Origin: JAGVPT01 sp963717445
GTDB lineage: Bacteria > Bacteroidota > Ignavibacteria > UBA10030 > UBA8401
Assembly: GCA_963717445.1 (NCBI GenBank)
Contig: OY970334.1
Span: forward strand, 4,171,172-4,235,171
Direction: 5' to 3'
DNA: 64,000 nt
Shown here: in pieces, positions 25,350 to 33,096 of the stretch
Position numbering within the stretch: the first letter of the stretch is position 1
Layout: every line of letters starts with the position of its first letter
Position numbers and translations under genes: made by a program
The notes under the pieces: generated by a model
What the model was told of the DNA's origin: nothing
Seen by the model: only the letters and a program-made list of their open reading frames with translations
Database searches by the model: none

Positions 25350-25985
25350 TTGGGACGATTCGAGACTGAACGAAAAGAAATGATTTCCCTCCTGGAAACG
25401 AAGGGAATTACCGACCACAATGTTCTTGCCGCAATGGCGAAAGTTGAACGACATCTGTTTGTGGAGGCGCCGTTCGTCAACCGTGCCTACGAGGATAGCG
25501 CTTTGCCGATTGGGTATGAACAGACAATTTCACAACCGTACACCGTTGCGTACATGACTCAAATGCTTGTAGCAAAGTCGGGCGATAAAGTGCTGGAAGT
25601 CGGAACCGGTTCCGGCTATCAGGCTGTTGTGCTTGCGGCGATGGGATGCAGGGTCTTTACGATTGAACGGCATCTCGGCTTGCTCGCCCAAGCCCGAAAA
25701 ATGTTTGACAAGCTGAACCTCCACATTGCATCGAAAGGGGGAGACGGTACGGTTGGATGGAATGAATTCTCGCCGTTTGACGGAATTATCGTCACCGCAG
25801 GCGCACCCGACGTACCGGAAGCGCTGAAGCAACAGCTTGCCGATGGCGGACGGCTGGTGATTCCGGTCGGCGACCGGGAGGTTCAGAAAGTCATAATCAT
25901 GAAAAGGGCAGGGGATTTATTTTTAACCGAAGAGACCTTCGGTTTTAAATTTGTACCGCTTGTTGGAAAGAATGGATGGAGTTGA
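25350..25985 (+). CDS. pcm: Protein-L-isoaspartate O-methyltransferase
   Basis: Repairs isoaspartyl residues in aged proteins using S-adenosylmethionine. 211 residues from TTG 25350; an ATG at 25380 would remove ten residues, including the RKEM segment that matches the family's usual RxxM start, so the TTG is tentatively kept. Seen: HLFVEAPFVNRAYEDSALPIGYEQTISQP and the SAM loop VLEVGTGSGYQAAV-like VLEVGTGSGYQAVVLA. Its stop overlaps the miaA start by ten bases. Confidence 0.93.
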   Translation: MGRFETERKEMISLLETKGITDHNVLAAMAKVERHLFVEAPFVNRAYEDSALPIGYEQTISQPYTVAYMTQMLVAKSGDKVLEVGTGSGYQAVVLAAMGCRVFTIERHLGLLAQARKMFDKLNLHIASKGGDGTVGWNEFSPFDGIIVTAGAPDVPEALKQQLADGGRLVIPVGDREVQKVIIMKRAGDLFLTEETFGFKFVPLVGKNGWS

Positions 25986-26917
25986 GCAGATCGCTTCCCA
26001 CAATTCTCGTCATTGTTGGCCCTACGGCTTCAGGAAAAACGCTTCTCGCTATAGAAATTGCTCGCCGCGTTTCGGTTGAAATCATTTCTGCCGATTCCCG
26101 TCAGGTCTATAAACTCTTGACCATCGGAACCGCGAAGCCTACTCCCTCGGAACTCAAGCGAATCAAGCATCATTTCGTTGATGAAATTCTTCCGGATCGG
26201 CATTTCAGCGCCGGCGAGTTCGGCATTGGCGGTAGAAAAATAATTGATAAAATTGTGAAGCGAAAGAAGCTGCCGATCGTTGTTGGTGGGACAGGATTGT
26301 ATATCCGTTCTTTGGTGGATGGATTGTTTTCAGGTCCAGGCAGAAAAGAAGAGATACGCAAAGAGCTGGAAACCCGTTTGGAGTCCGAAGGAGCGGAAAC
26401 TCTTCTTGAAGAATTACGCAACGTTGACCCGGAGGCGGCCGCCAGAATGCTTCCGTCGAATCAACGGAGGATTATTCGTGCGCTGGAAGTTTTTTATGCG
26501 ACCGGTAAACCGATCTCACAACATCATGGCGAGCATAAGCAGAAACAATTCTTCAACGCTATTTTTGTCGGACTGCAATGGGAAAGGAAAAAGCTTTACG
26601 AAAGGATAAATTCCAGGGTTGATGCGATGCTTGCTGCCGGTTTTTTGGATGAAGTGAAATACTTGCTATCTCGCGGTTATGATGACCGGTATAAATCCTT
26701 ACAAACAGTCGGCTACAAAGAGGCGTTTACCTTCCTCCGGAAAGAAATCAGTTACGACCGAATGGTCGAATTGATGAAACAGAACACTCGGCGGTTTGCA
26801 AAGCGACAATTGACCTGGTTCAGAAGGGACAAAAGAATTCGCTGGTTTGATATTGAAGAGGAGAGCGAGATTCCTAGAATTGCAGAAGAGGTTTTGAGTA
26901 GTGTTTTAATTTTATAA
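25976..26917 (+). CDS. miaA: tRNA dimethylallyltransferase
   Basis: Adds dimethylallyl to A37 of tRNAs reading UNN codons. 313 residues. P-loop VGPTASGKT near residue 14, DSRQVYKLLTIGTAKP, the VGGTGLYIRSLVDGLF motif, and the C-terminal QNTRRFAKRQLTWFRR. Overlaps pcm, so the two are cotranscribed. Confidence 0.97.
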   Translation: MELSRSLPTILVIVGPTASGKTLLAIEIARRVSVEIISADSRQVYKLLTIGTAKPTPSELKRIKHHFVDEILPDRHFSAGEFGIGGRKIIDKIVKRKKLPIVVGGTGLYIRSLVDGLFSGPGRKEEIRKELETRLESEGAETLLEELRNVDPEAAARMLPSNQRRIIRALEVFYATGKPISQHHGEHKQKQFFNAIFVGLQWERKKLYERINSRVDAMLAAGFLDEVKYLLSRGYDDRYKSLQTVGYKEAFTFLRKEISYDRMVELMKQNTRRFAKRQLTWFRRDKRIRWFDIEEESEIPRIAEEVLSSVLIL

Positions 26918-26920
26918 TAT

Positions 26921-26945
26921 TACTTTCTTTCCGAGAAAGAAAGTA
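26921..26945. repeat. TACTTTCTT/AAGAAAGTA hairpin after miaA
   Basis: Inverted repeat with a short loop, followed by AACCAAAGAAA. This is a widespread repeat type; it could also end miaA transcription, though no T-run follows. The rest of 26946-27207 shows no gene. Confidence 0.45.
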
Positions 26946-27207
26946 ACCAAAGAAATCTTTCGAAGTCGTAACACACGGATTCAATCCCAACCGCGCATGC
27001 CATCAATTTCGGCGCACGTGTACTCCAGGAATACTCTATCGTTGTGCTTCCTTGCCGAAATTGAAACCCTTCGATTGAATCCTGCCTTCGCACGCACCTA
27101 ACGATTTCGATTTAGTCGGACAAATGCTGGAATGCTCTCTTTGTTTTTTTTGGCAACAGAGAAAGAAGAGATGGATGGGAATGCTCAAACTGAGACACTG
27201 CCAGATT

Positions 27208-27236
27208 TTGATTTTGCTGAAATAATTTTGTATAAT
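27208..27236 (+). promoter_or_regulatory. Promoter of tRNA-Ala
   Basis: TTGATT at 27208-27213, 17-base spacer, perfect TATAAT at 27231-27236, then GGG. Mature tRNA begins 14 bases after the -10 box. Confidence 0.7.
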
Positions 27237-27250
27237 GGGTCGACTCATAA

Positions 27251-27323
27251 GGGCCGTTAGCTCAGCTGGGAGAGCGCGTGAATGGCATTCACGAGGTCAG
27301 CGGTTCGATCCCGCTACGGTCCA
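27251..27323 (+). tRNA. tRNA-Ala (anticodon GGC)
   Basis: Cloverleaf drawn by hand: acceptor GGGCCGT/ACGGTCC, D-arm GCTC...GAGC, anticodon arm CGTGA-ATGGCAT-TCACG with anticodon GGC, T-arm AGCGG-TTCGATC-CCGCT, discriminator A. CCA is not encoded. Confidence 0.95.
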
Positions 27324-27331
27324 CATGAAAT

Positions 27332-27364
27332 AAAAAAGGGAACAACGTTGTTGTTCCCTTTTTT
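27332..27364. terminator. Bidirectional terminator between convergent tRNAs
   Basis: AAAAAAGGGAACAAC / GTTGTTCCCTTTTTT forms a strong hairpin with A-run and T-run on opposite sides, so it can end both tRNA-Ala (plus) and tRNA-Pro (minus) transcripts. Confidence 0.9.
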
Positions 27365-27368
27365 ATTG

Positions 27369-27443
27369 TCGGGGCGGGGAGATTCGAACTCCCGACCTCT
27401 TGGTCCCGAACCAAGCGCTCTAGCCGGGCTGAGCCACGCCCCG
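27369..27443 (-). tRNA. tRNA-Pro (anticodon CGG)
   Basis: On the minus strand: acceptor CGGGGCG/CGCCCCG, D-arm GCTC...GAGC, anticodon arm CTTGG-TTCGGGA-CCAAG with anticodon CGG, T-arm CGGGAG-TTCGAATC-type, discriminator A. CCA is not encoded. Confidence 0.93.
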
Positions 27444-27478
27444 TATTTCGTTGTATTGTTTTGGCTTTGTGGTAACTC

Positions 27479-27507
27479 AATATACGAACGATTGTGCGAT
27501 TTGTCAA
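27479..27507 (-). promoter_or_regulatory. Promoter of tRNA-Pro
   Basis: On the minus strand TTGACA (27502-27507), 17-base spacer, TATATT (27479-27484). Consensus -35 box with ideal spacing. Confidence 0.75.
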
Positions 27508-27545
27508 CGAAATGAACCCCGCCGAAAAAATTCTTCATTTTGTAC

Positions 27546-27574
27546 TTGACAAATTCCTTCCAATAGTATATATT
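27546..27574 (+). promoter_or_regulatory. Promoter of lexA
   Basis: TTGACA (27546-27551), 17-base spacer, TATATT (27569-27574), the same boxes as the divergent tRNA-Pro promoter. The start would fall inside the candidate operator at 27579-27602. Confidence 0.75.
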
Positions 27575-27578
27575 CTAC

Positions 27579-27602
27579 CATAGTAAAAATAATTATACTA
27601 TG
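27579..27602. promoter_or_regulatory. Candidate LexA operator
   Basis: CATAGTA-N10-TACTATG is a perfect 7+7 inverted repeat just after the lexA -10 box. A third half-site, ATAGTA, overlaps the -10 at 27563-27568. Position suits autorepression; the sequence is not the E. coli or Bacillus LexA box. Confidence 0.5.
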
Positions 27603-27616
27603 TAAAGGATTTCACT

Positions 27617-28276
27617 ATGTCGTCTGCCGAGCTTACTTCCCGCCAGCAAAAAGTCTACAATTTTGTGAAGCAGTTCATCGAGAACAACAGCTATCCTCCA
27701 ACGCTACAAGAGATCTCCGATAAATTGAAAATTCAGCCTAGCGCCGCGCGGATGCACCTTCTTCTTATGGAAAAGAAGAAGGCGCTGCGTTACGTTCCGA
27801 ACACTTCGCGCGGCATTGAGCTGCTGCATGAACGGCCGTCCGGCATTCCAATTTATGGCAGCGCGCCGGCAGGACATCCGTTCACGTCCCAGGAAAATAT
27901 GGTCGATACATTCGAGGTCCGGCGCTACATTACTGCGTCCGACGATCTGTTCGGCATTTACGTGCGGGGCGACAGCATGAAGGATGCGCAGCTTTCTACC
28001 GGCGATTTGCTTTTTGTTGACCCCAAAAAAGATCCCCGGAACGGCGAGATCGTTGTTGCCGCTGTGGAAGGAGAGCCGACGATCAAACGCTATTATAGAG
28101 AAGATAGCGGCGTCGTGCTTCGTCCGGAAAACAAAAAATATAAACCGATTCATGTCAGCAGGAGCGACGAGAACTTCAAAGTACTCGGTGTGGTGGTCGG
28201 AATGATTCGTGCCCTTGACAAGAAGAAGATCGACGCATTAACCGATGAATACAAAACGTATTCAAAAGCGTCGTGA
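27617..28276 (+). CDS. lexA: LexA repressor
   Basis: SOS repressor, inactivated by RecA-stimulated self-cleavage. 219 residues: winged helix at 1-70 (LTSRQQKVYNFVKQF, PPTLQEISDKL), cleavage bond A85-G86 in SAPAGHP, catalytic S120 in RGDSM and K157 in EPTIKRY. AAGGA precedes the ATG. The recognition helix (LKIQPSAARMHLLLME) differs from E. coli LexA, in keeping with a different operator. A 66-aa gene follows, beginning 14 bases after the stop. Confidence 0.97.
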   Translation: MSSAELTSRQQKVYNFVKQFIENNSYPPTLQEISDKLKIQPSAARMHLLLMEKKKALRYVPNTSRGIELLHERPSGIPIYGSAPAGHPFTSQENMVDTFEVRRYITASDDLFGIYVRGDSMKDAQLSTGDLLFVDPKKDPRNGEIVVAAVEGEPTIKRYYREDSGVVLRPENKKYKPIHVSRSDENFKVLGVVVGMIRALDKKKIDALTDEYKTYSKAS

Positions 28277-28290
28277 GGAATGAGGTGGCT

Positions 28291-28491
28291 ATGGCAACAT
28301 CAACATATTCGATAGAAGAAGAGCGGCAGATCAATTTTTATCTCAAACAGATACTGGATCTGCTGAGCGTGCGCATTCCTGACGATCATTTCGGGACGGT
28401 GGAGATTGCATTCCCACGCCAGAACGGCAAAATTGCCGGCGAAGTGGAAATAAAATTGCGCTCGAAACACCGGCGGGGAAAAGTGCAATAA
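28291..28491 (+). CDS. Hypothetical 66-aa protein downstream of lexA
   Basis: Not recognised. From the ATG at 28291, preceded by GAGG, the product begins MATSTYSIEEERQINFYLKQIL and continues with a predicted beta segment (FGTVEIAFPRQNGKIAGEVEIKLRSK). A GTG at 28273 overlapping the lexA stop would add six residues. It probably shares the lexA transcript, so an SOS link is possible but unproven. Confidence 0.55.
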   Translation: MATSTYSIEEERQINFYLKQILDLLSVRIPDDHFGTVEIAFPRQNGKIAGEVEIKLRSKHRRGKVQ

Positions 28492-28553
28492 TTGTATGGA
28501 CGTCTGGTGGATTCAATACAAACCGAGATTTCTGGATAATTTCAAAAGTATGG

Positions 28554-28620
28554 CTCGCGCAAAGGCGCAAAGCGGAAAAATGATTCAAAAACAGAGTCTT
28601 TGCGGCTTGGCGGGAGACGC
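28554..28620. repeat. GCAAAG-type intergenic palindrome
   Basis: CTCGCGCAAAGGCGCAAAGCG against the complement of GTCTTTGCGGCTTGGCGGGAGA. Same family as 16956 and 30376. Confidence 0.6.
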
Positions 28621-28689
28621 TTTTTCAGATGCATCAATCCATCAATCACAAATTTTGTAATTGCTAATTTTGCGTAGTAGGAGGCCATG

Positions 28690-29091
28690 ATGGCTCGTGC
28701 AAGCGGAACTTTTGAAGTAAAACTGAATCCTCAAGAATTGGCGGACAAAGCTGCAAGCACAACTCTAGGGAGAATGACCATCGACAAACAATTTCGCGGC
28801 GACCTTGAAGCTGTCAGCAAGGGAGAGATGCTGAGTGCAGGAACGAGCGTCAAGGGCTCAGCCGGGTACGTTGCAATTGAGCAGGTCAGTGGAACGTTGC
28901 AGGGGCGCAGCGGTGCCTTTGTGTTGCAGCATAGCGGTACCATGACGCACGGTACCACGCAACTGAGCGTGACAGTGGTGCCTGATTCCGGTACCGGTCA
29001 CCTGGTTGGACTTGCCGGACAGATGACGATCAATATCGTTGATGGGAAACATTATTACGAATTCGAGTACACGATTGCGGAAATCCTTTGA
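28690..29091 (+). CDS. DUF3224 family protein
   Basis: 133-residue protein of the allene-oxide-cyclase-barrel-like DUF3224 family: starts ARASGTFEVKLNPQ, then LGRMTIDKQFRGDLEAVSKGEML, YVAIEQVSGTLQGRSGAFVLQH and VPDSGTGHLVGLAGQM, all typical. GGAGG is 5 bases before this ATG; the ATG just upstream (28687) is too close. Function unknown. First of four small genes on this strand. Confidence 0.85.
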   Translation: MARASGTFEVKLNPQELADKAASTTLGRMTIDKQFRGDLEAVSKGEMLSAGTSVKGSAGYVAIEQVSGTLQGRSGAFVLQHSGTMTHGTTQLSVTVVPDSGTGHLVGLAGQMTINIVDGKHYYEFEYTIAEIL

Positions 29092-29107
29092 AGAACGGCC
29101 GATTGCA

Positions 29108-29428
29108 ATGAACAGCACTGAAGAGCTATATACAGAGTTGCTATCGCTTCTAAAAAGAGTTGGAACATTTAAAACCGAGCATAAGAAAGAATCTATTCAT
29201 ATAGTACATGGCAGGGCCTTTGTGGGCATTCATCCAAAAAAGAGTTACCTGGGGGTGAATATCGTTCTTGAAAAAGGCGAGATTCCTCTCAAGGCCGATA
29301 AGGTCGAACAAGTCTCTTCTCATCGATTTCATCATTTTTTTAAAATAACATCGAAGCGGCAGATGAATAAACCGTTTGTCCGGCTGCTGCACGAGGCGTA
29401 TCATCTCACAAACCCCAAGGAGAAATAA
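29108..29428 (+). CDS. DUF5655-domain protein
   Basis: 106 residues from the ATG at 29108 (the longer frame overlaps the previous gene). RAFVGIHPKKSYLGVNIVL and the end VRLLHEAYHLT fit the DUF5655 pattern, which I recall as a small, often C-terminal, uncharacterised domain. It probably belongs to a transcript with its neighbours: 16 bases after DUF3224, 4 bases before the SRPBCC gene. Confidence 0.65.
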   Translation: MNSTEELYTELLSLLKRVGTFKTEHKKESIHIVHGRAFVGIHPKKSYLGVNIVLEKGEIPLKADKVEQVSSHRFHHFFKITSKRQMNKPFVRLLHEAYHLTNPKEK

Positions 29429-29432
29429 TACC

Positions 29433-29864
29433 ATGGCTAAGAACCCGCTCATTTTGCGAAAGACGATGAGCATCAAGGCTTCGGCATCAAAAGTCTGGGA
29501 AGCGCTGACCTCCCCGGAATGGATAAAACAGTACCTGTTCGGGACGAACGTTATTTCCGACTGGAAGGTAGGAAGCCCCATTCGTTTTACCGGAATGTGG
29601 GAAGGAAAAGAATATGAAGACAAGGGAATGGTCCTGAAATTTGAAAAGGGGAAAGTCTTTCAATACAGTTATTGGAGCTCTTTTTCATCGTTGCCCGACG
29701 CTCCGGAAAACTATGCGGTTTTGACATTTGAGCTTTCATCGCACGGCGATACGACCGAGCTTTCCTTGACTCAGGACAATATTGCCAGTGAAACGGACTT
29801 GGAACATTCCAGTAAAAATTGGGAAGGGGTGTTGGGGACAATGAAAAAGCTGATTGAAAAATAG
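29433..29864 (+). CDS. SRPBCC/AHSA1-domain protein
   Basis: 143 residues of the Aha1-C/START-like fold, a hydrophobic-ligand cavity. Seen: I(K)ASASKVWEALTSPEWIKQYLFG, the family's start, and WEGVLGTMKKLIEK at the end. AGGAG precedes the ATG at 29433. Ligand and role are unknown; such proteins are common in environmental bacteria. Confidence 0.85.
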   Translation: MAKNPLILRKTMSIKASASKVWEALTSPEWIKQYLFGTNVISDWKVGSPIRFTGMWEGKEYEDKGMVLKFEKGKVFQYSYWSSFSSLPDAPENYAVLTFELSSHGDTTELSLTQDNIASETDLEHSSKNWEGVLGTMKKLIEK

Positions 29865-29897
29865 GATCGTACTACATACGCTTGGAGAAACAAACCT

Positions 29898-30362
29898 ATG
29901 AAAAATTTCAGTACGTTCACAGCGATCATTTTGGTTGGATTTTCCGCGTTTTTAAGTTCGAACGTGTATGCCCAGGACTCATTACATTCCACAACAAAGG
30001 AAGCGGCCGTGACGACCCAAAACAACAACAATCGAATCGATTATATCGAATTTTCCGCCACGGATATCACGGCGACGAAGAACTTCTACACTGCTGTTTT
30101 TGGCTGGAAGTTTACCGACTACGGCCCTGATTATGTCAGTTTCGAAGATGGCCGGATCAGTGGAGGTTTTGCAAAGGCACCATTGGTTGCCGGCAGCGGC
30201 GTGCTCGTGGTTATTTATTCGCCCGAGTTAGAAAAAACGAAAGAAGCTGTCGTTCGCAACGGCGGGAAAATAACGAAACCGCCGTTCGATTTTCCCGGCG
30301 GACGGCGTTTCCATTTTACCGACCCAAATGGAAATGAACTTGCGGTGTGGAGCGAGAAATAG
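29898..30362 (+). CDS. Exported VOC-superfamily (glyoxalase-fold) protein
   Basis: 154 residues. An N-terminal signal peptide (FSTFTAIILVGFSAFLSSNVYAQD) predicts export, unusual for this superfamily. The VOC domain runs from residue 45: RIDYIEFSATDITATKNFYTAVFGWKFTDYGPDYVSFEDG and ends FHFTDPNGNELAVWSE, with a Glu metal-ligand candidate. GGAG precedes the ATG. Substrate unknown. Last of the small-gene row; repeats follow. Confidence 0.85.
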   Translation: MKNFSTFTAIILVGFSAFLSSNVYAQDSLHSTTKEAAVTTQNNNNRIDYIEFSATDITATKNFYTAVFGWKFTDYGPDYVSFEDGRISGGFAKAPLVAGSGVLVVIYSPELEKTKEAVVRNGGKITKPPFDFPGGRRFHFTDPNGNELAVWSEK

Positions 30363-30375
30363 AAGGTCAAAAATA

Positions 30376-30450
30376 GTCTCACGCGAAGACGCAAAGCCGC
30401 GTAAGTTTTATCTTCACTGTTTTTGCGTCGCGGCGGCTTTGCGTGAGGCA
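30376..30450. repeat. GCAAAG-type intergenic palindrome
   Basis: TCTCACGCGAAGACGCAAAG against the complement of GGCTTTGCGTGAGGCA, with further pairing CCGCG/CGCGG. The following bases (30505-30541) carry TTCGTGTCCTTCGTGGA, another common dispersed repeat. Confidence 0.6.
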
Positions 30451-30676
30451 CGTCTTCCCGATTTTTCAGGAATCTCAAGTAATCAATGACTTAGTTTTCA
30501 GTTATCTTTTTTTGTTTCTCTTCGTGTCCTTCGTGGATTGTCGTATCGGGGGAAGAATGTAACTACATAGCAACAGGGTTGTTGAAATACTCAAGCCCGG
30601 TTTTGTGCAGAATGCCTTAGTGCGTTCTCACGAGATCGGGTTTTTTTGTTTGTATTCATATCATAAGGAGGCAGCA

Positions 30677-31600
30677 ATGATCACGCTGGATCAGCAAAAA
30701 GTTTTTGTGGGGATGGGGGGATGGGATTTGCCCCCGTTCCACCAATACTTTTACCCGCCAAAGCCAAAGAAAGGGTTTCGGAAACTGGAATACTACAGCC
30801 AGTTTTTCGATAGCGTAGAAATCAACGTCACGTTTTACAATACGGCTCTCACGGCCGACCACGCGCGGCGCTGGCTTGATGACGTTGCTGCGAACAAAAA
30901 TTTTATGTTCACGGTAAAACTTTTTCGGGGGTTCACTCACACCTTCGACGCGAAGAACGATGACGTCCGTTCTGTTCGCCGCCTTTTCGAACCTATCGCC
31001 GAAGCGGGCAAGCTCGGAGGGATCGTGGCGCAGTTTCCGCACTCGTTTGTCAACACGCCCGAACGTCAAAAATATCTCCAGCAGTTTAGCAGAGTTTTTT
31101 ACCCTCATCGGGTGTTTGTCGAGGTGCGGCATGCTTCATGGAACAATCCACTCTTCTATAATTTTTTGCAGGAGAACAAACTGCACCTTGTCAATGTCGA
31201 TTTACCGCCGATACAAAGTTACATGCCGCTGACGTCGCTCGCGTGGAATGAAGCGGCGTATTTCCGGATGATGGGAAAAAATATCAAGGCGTGGAATCAT
31301 CCCGAGTTGGGGGAGCGGTACAACTATTATTACAACGAGAAAGAGCTTGGTGACCTGCTGGAGCGGATGAAGAAGCTAAAGGATCAATCGAACACTCTCT
31401 TTGTCGTATTTCATAACGACCCGGAAGCAAATTCGCTTGTCAACGGTTTTCAGCTGCGGCATCTTGTGCGGAAGCCCCGCGTCCTTGTTCCGCGGGGAAT
31501 GATCCGGGCGTTTCCCGAACTCAAGGGAATCAGTTCATCTGTGAACGTGCTTCACCCGCTGTTTGCGGAAGAGGAAATTCCTGCGGGTGAGCGGCGTTGA
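30677..31600 (+). CDS. DUF72 (YecE-like) protein
   Basis: 307 residues from the ATG at 30677, which has AAGGAG 6 bases before it; the 24 upstream codons lack family likeness. A TIM-barrel DUF72 protein: VGMGGWDLP, RKLEYYSQFFDSVEINVTFYN, FMFTVKLFRGFTH and the conserved FVEVRHASWN. Family function is unknown. It converges with the SRAP gene, 8 bases apart. Confidence 0.9.
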   Translation: MITLDQQKVFVGMGGWDLPPFHQYFYPPKPKKGFRKLEYYSQFFDSVEINVTFYNTALTADHARRWLDDVAANKNFMFTVKLFRGFTHTFDAKNDDVRSVRRLFEPIAEAGKLGGIVAQFPHSFVNTPERQKYLQQFSRVFYPHRVFVEVRHASWNNPLFYNFLQENKLHLVNVDLPPIQSYMPLTSLAWNEAAYFRMMGKNIKAWNHPELGERYNYYYNEKELGDLLERMKKLKDQSNTLFVVFHNDPEANSLVNGFQLRHLVRKPRVLVPRGMIRAFPELKGISSSVNVLHPLFAEEEIPAGERR

Positions 31601-31608
31601 AAACGCGC

Positions 31609-32334
31609 TTAGTTTTTTTCAAGCGGCTCTACGCATTCCGGAACATCGTTGCGGGATGAACTCACAACGGGTGAAACACGATATGCTTTCATTTCCTTTG
31701 CAGGATAGGGACGAAGAAGTTTTTTGAGCGACACAGTATCTTTCATGTTCCTGTCGAGCCATTCTTCAAAGTTCTTTTCCTGGAGAATGACCGGCATGCG
31801 GTCGTGAATTTCTCCGACCAGTTCGTTGGGAACAGTGGTGATGATCGTATAGGAAGGAAATTCTTTTCCCTCGGAATCTTTCCAGACGGAAAAGAGACCG
31901 GCAAACATAAACGGCGATTGGTCTTTCATACGGATGCACATCGGCTGTTTTTCGATGACCTGCCGTTCTGAACCGCGAACCTCTTTGATGGCTGCCACGT
32001 TTTTCCATTCGTAAAATCCGTCGGCAGGAATAAGGCAGCGGCTCCCTTTAAAATAGGTGCTGTATAATTTGCTCTGGTCCAGCGTTTCCGCCTTTGCGTT
32101 GAAAGTTGAAAATGCAACCTTGCCATCTTTCGACCAGTGGGGGATGAGTCCCCAGCGCATCTGGTCGGCGCGGAGGGCATCGTTTCTGACGGCAAACACG
32201 GGCATCCGTTGAAGCGGGGCGACGTTATAACGTGGCAATTCCTCGAAAACTTTGCCGGCGGTTTTAAGGCCCCGTAGCAACGCGAATGTGGCAAAGACCT
32301 TTTTATCGTCTATCAATACATAACGTCCGCACAT
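31609..32334 (-). CDS. SRAP/HMCES family abasic-site processing protein (YedK-like)
   Basis: Binds abasic sites in single-stranded DNA and forms a stable thiazolidine crosslink through Cys2, shielding them. 241 residues. Key features: MCGRY with C2 exposed after Met removal, YNVAPLQRMPV with the conserved Asn, MRWGLIPHW, FNAKAETL, CLIPADGFYEW with the Glu, and IHDRMPVIL with the His. It is divergent from a polymerase cassette across 39 bases. That both act on damaged DNA suggests a shared pathway; this is inference. Confidence 0.93.
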   Translation of the reverse strand: MCGRYVLIDDKKVFATFALLRGLKTAGKVFEELPRYNVAPLQRMPVFAVRNDALRADQMRWGLIPHWSKDGKVAFSTFNAKAETLDQSKLYSTYFKGSRCLIPADGFYEWKNVAAIKEVRGSERQVIEKQPMCIRMKDQSPFMFAGLFSVWKDSEGKEFPSYTIITTVPNELVGEIHDRMPVILQEKNFEEWLDRNMKDTVSLKKLLRPYPAKEMKAYRVSPVVSSSRNDVPECVEPLEKN

Positions 32335-32373
32335 CGTTGTTGTCTCCGTAATAGTTGAGAAGAAGTTAGAAAA

Positions 32374-33096
32374 ATGGGCGAAAAAAATCCACTACTGGCA
32401 GTACCAACGTCGTATCAAGCCCTGGTGCAGCATTTTGCAGCGCCTCCCGGCAAAACGTACCTGTTATACGGCGATAAGCCGATATTTTTGCTCTCGCTGA
32501 GGATGGCGGCATACGGCATGGCGTACGGTTCTTCCGTTGCCGTGGTCGACGGATGCAACAGGTTCGATGTTCATTTTCTTTCCCAATTCGCGCGGGAGCG
32601 AAAACTGAACGTCGATGATTTTCTTCACCACATCTTCATCTCGCGCGGCTTCACCTGTTATCAAATGGAACAGGCCATCGTGCACCGGCTTCCGTCATTT
32701 CTCGCGAAGATCGGTTCCAGCACTGCAATGATTTTTGGCCTGCTCAATACATTTTACGATCAGCAGGCTCCGTTGCGCGAGGTCAGGCAGATTCTTCACC
32801 GGGTTATCGGGGGGCTCCAGGAAATGAAGGCGAGAGGAATTTCAGTCCTTCTTGTGAGCAGAAAATTAAATGTGTCGCCGGAAGAACGCAACGAATTGTT
32901 TGCAACATTACAAGCCGCTGTGGATACGGTGTATCGTCTGCAAATGAACGGCGATGCGCCTCAACTTTTTCTCGAGAAAGGAGTGCTTCACGATGGGACG
33001 AACGGTTCCAACGTTCACGAACATTATCGACAACGAGATGGCGAGCTGGTCGAAATACCGCCGCGGGCTTCGAAAAGACGATCAGGAGCTTTTTGA
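32374..33096 (+). CDS. RecA-fold protein lacking Walker A (ImuA-like / Rad55-like)
   Basis: 240 residues with the order of a RecA/RadA core but no GxxxxGK[ST]: the corresponding loop reads LLYGDKPIFLLSLR. The next strand ends VAVVDGCNRFD, and the Walker-B position reads MIFGLLNTFYDQQ, followed by LREVRQILHRVIGGLQEMKARGISVLLVS. LNTFYDQQ-type motifs occur in RecA-like partners of PolB2-type polymerases, as far as I recall. The last 30 residues are basic. ATP binding is unlikely, so the gene probably supplies an accessory role comparable to ImuA. The next gene begins inside its 3' end. Confidence 0.6.
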   Translation: MGEKNPLLAVPTSYQALVQHFAAPPGKTYLLYGDKPIFLLSLRMAAYGMAYGSSVAVVDGCNRFDVHFLSQFARERKLNVDDFLHHIFISRGFTCYQMEQAIVHRLPSFLAKIGSSTAMIFGLLNTFYDQQAPLREVRQILHRVIGGLQEMKARGISVLLVSRKLNVSPEERNELFATLQAAVDTVYRLQMNGDAPQLFLEKGVLHDGTNGSNVHEHYRQRDGELVEIPPRASKRRSGAF

